Source of the DNA: Caproicibacter sp047777415
GTDB lineage: Bacteria > Bacillota > Clostridia > Oscillospirales > Acutalibacteraceae
Length of the DNA: 64,000 bases
Reading direction: 5' to 3'
NCBI GenBank assembly: GCA_047777415.1
Contig: JBKEEO010000002.1
Coordinates: 1-64,000, forward strand
This document shows, piece after piece, positions 59,992-64,000 of the stretch. The position numbers and the translations under genes are program-made. How positions within the stretch are numbered: position 1 is the first letter of the stretch; each line of letters starts with the position of its first letter. The notes under the pieces were generated by a model. It was not told where the DNA came from. It did no database searches and worked only from the letters and a program-made list of their open reading frames with translations.

Positions 59992-61054
59992 TGTAGGACT
60001 ACAATACATATTGGACAGTTGAGAAAAAATAAAATACAGAAATGGACACATCGGTTACAATAAAGCTACCAAAACCAAATCATACCGAGAGGAAGTGTCC
60101 ATTCCTGCATGAATAGTGTAACACAAGACATGAAGTTTAGGCAATCCATAATGATCTACGCTCAAAAGTACGGTGTCAGTCGTGCAAGCAGAAAGTACAA
60201 CAAAAGTCGTTCCTTTATTTACTTTTGGATGGCCCGGTATGACGGTACATTAGAATCGTTGGCTTGCCGGTCTAGAAGGCCACACAGTCATCCAAACCAG
60301 CATACACCTGCCGAGTTAAAACTGATTCGCGATATGCGGCGCAGGAACCCAGAACTCGGTATGATTGAACTATGGTCCCGGTTAAAAAAGCGCGGATACA
60401 AGCGATGTCCGGAAAGTCTGTTCCGTGTAATGCGCCGAATTGGGATTTTTCCAGAGGCAAAACCGAAGAAAAAATATCAGCCAAAGCCATATGAGCAAAT
60501 GACGCATCCCGGAGAGCGCATTCAAATCGATGTAAAGGTAGTCCCAAAGCGCTGTATTGCCGACCCTGAGCTTCGACTTTTCCAGTACACCGCTATTGAT
60601 GAATTTTCTAGGCTGCGTTTTTTGGCAGCATACCCTGAACAGAGTACCTACTCTTCTGCCGACTTTCTAAAACGAGCTGTCAAATGGTTTGCTCGGCGCG
60701 GTGTTCATGTGGAATGCATTCAAACTGACAACGGTTTTGAATTCACCAACCGTTTTTCCCCATCAAAGAAACATCTGCTGACGCTCTTCGAGGCCACTGC
60801 CGCTCAACTGCATATCCGGCACAAACTGATTCGGCCTTATACGCCCAGGCACAATGGTAAAGTGGAACGCAGCCATCGCGAAGACCAAAAACGCTTTTAC
60901 AACAAACACCATTTTTATTCCTTAGCTGACTTTGAAAACCAACTTTCCATCTACTTACGCCGCTCTAACAATATGCCGATGCGTCCTCTTCACTGGTTAT
61001 CTCCTTCTGAATTTTTACAATCCCATACTGTCCAATATGTTTGACAAACCTACA
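59992..61054 (+). mobile_element. IS481-like element (1063 bp)
   Basis: Ends TGTAGG...CCTACA. The inner part of both terminal repeats is identical (CATATTGGACAGT). It encodes one rve-type transposase. Inserted in the promoter region shared by the XRE regulator and the histidine phosphatase gene. Confidence 0.85.
60109..61044 (+). CDS. IS481-like (rve/DDE) transposase
   Basis: 311 residues, intact. N-terminal HTH (KYGVSRASRKYNKSRSFIYF), then an integrase core: IQIDVKVVP (Asp), CIQTDNGFEF (Asp), and PRHNGKVERSHREDQ (Glu). Single-frame, without the orfA/orfB slippage of IS3, which points to IS481. An ATG at 60130 is an alternative start. Confidence 0.85.
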   Translation: MNSVTQDMKFRQSIMIYAQKYGVSRASRKYNKSRSFIYFWMARYDGTLESLACRSRRPHSHPNQHTPAELKLIRDMRRRNPELGMIELWSRLKKRGYKRCPESLFRVMRRIGIFPEAKPKKKYQPKPYEQMTHPGERIQIDVKVVPKRCIADPELRLFQYTAIDEFSRLRFLAAYPEQSTYSSADFLKRAVKWFARRGVHVECIQTDNGFEFTNRFSPSKKHLLTLFEATAAQLHIRHKLIRPYTPRHNGKVERSHREDQKRFYNKHHFYSLADFENQLSIYLRRSNNMPMRPLHWLSPSEFLQSHTVQYV

Positions 61055-61132
61055 CTAGATATCGTACCTCGGCAGCCGAAACACTTCCGTATCTTGAAAC
61101 AAATTGCCGGGCGGCTTTTAAAGGAGTGTTTT

Positions 61133-61879
61133 ATGAAATCTTACACCGTTCATTTTATCCGTCATGGTACAACTGAAGGCAACGAACAAGGCCGATATAT
61201 CGGTTCCACGGATTTGCCGCTTTCCGCGCGTGGTGCTGAACATATTCGTGCCTTGATGAAAAAACATCCCTACCCGCAGGCGCAGGCGTATATTTCTAGT
61301 CCGCTGCGCCGGTGTACGGAAACAATGGGGATTTTATATCCCGAATCCAAGCCGATTTTGGTTCCTGATTTGCAGGAATGTGATTTTGGTGACTGGGAAG
61401 GGAAAACCGCGGAGGAAATTGCCGCGGAAGATGATCGGTTTCGGCGGTGGGTCGCAGGGAGCGGTGAACAGATTACCCCGCCGAACGGAGAGGACAGCGC
61501 TGTATTTGCGCAGCGCGTCTGCTCAGCATTTGAAAGAATCGTAGAAGGGTTGATGCGTTCCGGCATGACTTCCGCTGTCATTGTTACGCACGGCGGTGTG
61601 ATCATGTCCATTCTTGCAACATATGGTTTACCCCGGGCCAAATTTTACGACTGGATGATGGAACCGGGCTGCGGATACTCCATGAGGATTATTCCTGGGC
61701 TTTGGATGCGTTCCAAGGTAGGGGAGGTTTATGCTCAAATTCCCGCCAGACCCAGACAGGAAGATGACGACAACGAACGAATTCTGATTGATATTGCGCG
61801 GGAGGCAGCAGATCGCGCATTCGGAAAGCGTGAGGAGGAAGAAAAACAGTCCGAAAACGATGGGCAGAAAGAGTTATAA
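61133..61879 (+). CDS. Histidine phosphatase family protein (phosphoglycerate mutase-like)
   Basis: 248 residues from the ATG at 61133 (AAGGAGTG upstream). The catalytic motif VHFIRHGTTEGNEQ holds the phospho-acceptor His; later SSPLRRCTETMG, ECDFGDWEGKTAEE (acid Glu) and VIVTHGGVIMS (second His). The C-terminal ~50 residues are highly charged (EEEEKQSEND). Substrate unknown; similar to CobC/PhoE-type phosphatases. In-frame codons back to 60932 lie in the insertion element. The IS481-like element 79 bp upstream may have replaced its promoter. Confidence 0.88.
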   Translation: MKSYTVHFIRHGTTEGNEQGRYIGSTDLPLSARGAEHIRALMKKHPYPQAQAYISSPLRRCTETMGILYPESKPILVPDLQECDFGDWEGKTAEEIAAEDDRFRRWVAGSGEQITPPNGEDSAVFAQRVCSAFERIVEGLMRSGMTSAVIVTHGGVIMSILATYGLPRAKFYDWMMEPGCGYSMRIIPGLWMRSKVGEVYAQIPARPRQEDDDNERILIDIAREAADRAFGKREEEEKQSENDGQKEL

Positions 61880-61918
61880 AAAAAGCGAGGAGGCATTTAA
61901 AGCGAGGAGGCATTTAGC

Positions 61919-63250
61919 GATAGAGTACAATAAAGTTCGCAATTTCATAAAGGTATAGAAAAGTCATTGGGACTCCGATAAAATGAATGGTGAGAAAACA
62001 TTCAAAAAAGGAGAGATACCCAATGACTCACAAAAAGAATACCACAGATTTGACAGAATTGCTACTAAAATGTATGGCGCAGCCGGATCCAATGCTGTCG
62101 ATGCTGGAATGGCTGTGTACCCGTCTGATGGAAGCAGAGGTCTCCGGTATTATTGGCGCGGAAAAGAATGCACACAATCCATCCCGCCGTGATTACCGCT
62201 GCGGCTATCGGCCGCGTCGACTGGATACTCGTATGGGGACGATGTATCTGATGGTACCAAAACTCCGAAATCAGGGCTATATCCCGTTTTTCGTAACAGA
62301 ACGCAAGCGCAGTGAAGCAGCGCTGATTCAAGTGGTTCAGGAAGCGTTTGTGCAGGGTGTATCTACGCGAAAGATGGAGAAACTAGCCCGCAGTCTTGGA
62401 ATTGAAAATCTTTCTCGCAGTCAAGTCAGTGAAATGACGAAAGGCCTTAATGAGCAGGTACAGTACTTCCGCAGCCGGCCTCTGACGGGTCGCTATCCTG
62501 TCATTTGGACAGATGCACTGTATGAAAAAATTCGTATGGATGGCCGGGTCGTCAGCATGGCTGTGATGGTAGTTTGCGGCGTCAATGAACAGGGGCATAG
62601 GGATATCCTCGCCGTAGAGCCAATGCTAGATGAATCAAAAGAAAGTTATTCTCAATTGTTTCAAAGTCTTTTAGATCGTGGACTGAAAACACCGCTTCTG
62701 GTGGTTTCAGACGCGAATAAAGGGCTGATTGCAGCCATCCGTGAGAGTTTTCCGGGAGCCTCTTGGCAACGATGCAAAGTCCATTTCATGCGAAATATTT
62801 TAGCTCATGTACCCCAGAAGGAAAAAGAGTCCTTTGCGGCTCAGTTAAAAGAAATTTGGTTGGCACCCTCCGCTGAAATAGCTAGACAGCGCGCGGAGCA
62901 AATATCAGAACAATATGGAAAACGCTTTCCAAAAGCAATCGAATTCCTGGAAGATGGACTGGAAGATTCTCTAGCCTTCTATGCTTTTCCGGAACTTGAT
63001 GCCCGCAAAATTTCTTCAACTAATATGCTGGAACGGCTGAACAAGGAAATCCGCCGCAGAACCAGCGTAGTAGGAATATTCCCTAATCCGGATTCCTATC
63101 TACGTCTGGTAACAACATGTCTCATGGAATATGCGGAAGACTGGTCTGTTTCCAGAGCATACTTAAATCCAAAATCTATTCAGATACTATTAAACGTAGC
63201 CTAATTCATTTTCCGGAGTCCCAAAATTGCGAACTTCCCTTGACACTAGC
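61919..63250 (+). mobile_element. IS256-family element, copy 3 (1332 bp)
   Basis: Same length and ends as copy 2 (GATAGAGTACAATAAAG... / ...CTTCCCTTGACACTAGC), opposite orientation, with a perfect 8-bp duplication. Confidence 0.95.
62023..63204 (+). CDS. IS256-family transposase (copy 3)
   Basis: 393 residues from the ATG at 62023 (AAAGGAGAG upstream). DDE motifs as in the other copies. It differs from them by a few residues (for example KAIEFLEDG for KAIELLQDG, and SIQILLNVA for SILSLLNVA at the end), so it belongs to a slightly different sub-lineage. Confidence 0.93.
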   Translation: MTHKKNTTDLTELLLKCMAQPDPMLSMLEWLCTRLMEAEVSGIIGAEKNAHNPSRRDYRCGYRPRRLDTRMGTMYLMVPKLRNQGYIPFFVTERKRSEAALIQVVQEAFVQGVSTRKMEKLARSLGIENLSRSQVSEMTKGLNEQVQYFRSRPLTGRYPVIWTDALYEKIRMDGRVVSMAVMVVCGVNEQGHRDILAVEPMLDESKESYSQLFQSLLDRGLKTPLLVVSDANKGLIAAIRESFPGASWQRCKVHFMRNILAHVPQKEKESFAAQLKEIWLAPSAEIARQRAEQISEQYGKRFPKAIEFLEDGLEDSLAFYAFPELDARKISSTNMLERLNKEIRRRTSVVGIFPNPDSYLRLVTTCLMEYAEDWSVSRAYLNPKSIQILLNVA

Positions 63251-63283
63251 CATTTAGCCTCCTCGCAAGTTGATTTTTCAGAT

Positions 63284-63772
63284 TTAATAACCGAATTTGC
63301 CGCAAAGGGATTCGTCGTTTTCCACCCAATCTTGCACGTCCGTTACGGTAAAATCGGTGGCTGAGTTCCTAGCGACAACGCGAATGATTCCTGCGTTGAT
63401 AATCATGCGTTTACACAGGGAACACGGGGCGGGATTTGCCACATAATCGCCAGTAGCCGCCTCACGTCCAACCAGATATAGAGTGGAGCCAATCATGTCC
63501 CGGCGAGAAGCGCTGATGATGGCGTTCATTTCCGCGTGAACGGAACGGCACAGCTCATAGCGTTCACCGCGGGGAATTTTCAGCGATTCCCGGACACAAA
63601 CGCCGGTATCGATGCAGTTTTTTCGTCCGCGTGGGGCGCCGGTGTATCCTGTGGACACAATTTCATCATGTTTTACGATGATTGCGCCGAAGTTGCGCCG
63701 CAGGCATGTGCCGCGCTCTGCCACTGTTTCCGCAATGTCGAGATAATAATTTGCTTTGTCGGTGCGTTTCAT
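63284..63772 (-). CDS. dCMP/cytidine deaminase family protein (ComEB-like)
   Basis: 162 residues from the ATG at 63772 (GGGAGGG upstream). Zinc-dependent deaminase: CRSVHAEMNAII supplies the His ligand and catalytic Glu, and NPAPCSLCKRMI the two Cys ligands. TGYTGAPRGRKNC is typical of dCMP deaminases. Deaminates dCMP to dUMP for thymidylate synthesis. Its natural terminator was split by IS256. Confidence 0.9.
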   Translation of the reverse strand: MKRTDKANYYLDIAETVAERGTCLRRNFGAIIVKHDEIVSTGYTGAPRGRKNCIDTGVCVRESLKIPRGERYELCRSVHAEMNAIISASRRDMIGSTLYLVGREAATGDYVANPAPCSLCKRMIINAGIIRVVARNSATDFTVTDVQDWVENDESLCGKFGY

Positions 63773-63830
63773 CAAAAGCCCTCCCAACGAATCGTGAAGT
63801 TTTAAAATTAGAATTTCAGCAATGGGTATG

Positions 63831-63839
63831 ATATAATAA
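63831..63839 (+). promoter_or_regulatory. Extended -10 promoter of rsmA
   Basis: TGATATAAT (TG-n-TATAAT), about 30 bp before the rsmA ATG. No good -35 is seen, as is common with extended -10 sites. Confidence 0.55.
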
Positions 63840-63868
63840 TCAAGAAAATAACTGGAGGATTCTTAACA

Positions 63869-64000
63869 ATGGAGCTGACGGACCTTGCAACGATACAGTC
63901 CGTGCTAAAACGGCACGGTTTTCGCTTTTCAAAATCCCTCGGACAAAATTTTTTAATTGATCCGTCCGTTTGCCCGCGCATGGCTGAAGCCTGCGGTGCG
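63869..64000 (+). CDS. rsmA: 16S rRNA dimethyladenosine transferase RsmA/KsgA (partial, 5' end only)
   Basis: 44 codons before the window ends: MELTDLATIQSVLKRHGF then FSKSLGQNFLIDPSV. The KSLGQNFLID motif marks the start of the SAM-binding domain of RsmA, which dimethylates two adenines near the 3' end of 16S rRNA. GGAGG 10 nt before the ATG. Confidence 0.9.
   Translation, partial: MELTDLATIQSVLKRHGFRFSKSLGQNFLIDPSVCPRMAEACGA

Larger units (their letters stand above)
59966..61080. repeat. 26-bp target duplication of the IS481-like element
   Basis: CTAGATATCGTACCTCGGCA and the next six bases GCCGAA occur at 59966-59991 and again at 61055-61080, identical, flanking the element. 26 bp is long for this family. 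Confidence 0.93.
61911..63258. repeat. 8-bp target duplication of IS256 copy 3
   Basis: CATTTAGC at 61911-61918 and 63251-63258. Confidence 0.93.
61902..63266 (-). terminator. Terminator hairpin split by IS256 copy 3
   Basis: Arms GCGAGGAGGC (61902-61911) and GCCTCCTCGC (63257-63266) with loop ATTTA formed one hairpin before insertion. On the minus strand it is followed by TTTTTTT (61885-61891 on plus), after a small tandem copy of GCGAGGAGGCATTTA. It would have ended the dCMP deaminase transcript. IS256 now sits in the loop. Confidence 0.8.

Noticed and set aside
60932..61132. Longer N-terminus for the histidine phosphatase
   Set aside because: Those codons lie in the IS481-like element and its duplication; the real start at 61133 has its own ribosome site.
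1..64000. CRISPR arrays, rRNA genes, prophage structural genes
   Set aside because: No regularly spaced short repeats, no rRNA sequence and no phage module seen; the repeats present are coding (DUF11) or insertion sequences.

Overview
This is a chromosomal window from a Gram-positive anaerobe of the class Clostridia, probably an Oscillospiraceae/Ruminococcaceae-like organism. The evidence is the conserved order hprK-PHP-murB-rapZ-whiA-dnaE-pfkA, a glgB-glgC-glgD-glgA glycogen operon, a bacteriohemerythrin, TTG/GTG starts behind strong AGGAGG sites, and the overall base composition. The strain carries many insertion sequences: three IS256-family copies (each 1332 bp), two IS30-family copies (each 1207 bp), one IS481-like element (1063 bp) and an ISL3-like wreck.

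Region by region. 1-6680 is an arsenic-resistance locus. A minus-strand operon (ferredoxin-like, anchored thioredoxin, CcdA, small thioredoxin-like, arsR, acr3, a 16-residue-repeat peptide, arsD, arsA) is divergent from a plus-strand arsR pseudogene and half-size permease. 6680-13320 is a rearranged segment: an ISL3 remnant split by IS256, then a polysaccharide deacetylase and a sirtuin bracketed by a ~560 bp inverted duplication that carries two small unknown genes. IS30 lies at one junction. 13330-35590 is a housekeeping stretch: tRNA-Ser(GGA), asnS, hemerythrin, an aminotransferase, secDF, the hprK...pfkA block, a PBP1A-type synthase, and hom-thrB-lysC. lysC has an internal ribosome-binding site that predicts a separate beta subunit.

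35599-48749 (minus) was once a single giant gene of about 3,936 codons of DUF11-type beta-sandwich repeats. It is now in three pieces. An in-frame TAA replaces a CAA in the middle, and an IS256 copy sits near the 3' end with a clean 8-bp target duplication. Removing the IS restores the frame exactly. The protein has no visible signal peptide or sorting signal, is almost cysteine-free except near its ends, and contains a recent ~1.68 kb internal tandem duplication. It is the most unusual object in the window.

50100-64000 holds gdhA, the glycogen operon, a GH3-type lipid/membrane-anchored glycosidase with a frameshifted tail, an XRE regulator, a histidine phosphatase, a dCMP deaminase and the start of rsmA. 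Several mobile elements here and upstream lie in or next to terminators or promoters, and two of them have unusually long target duplications (14 and 26 bp).
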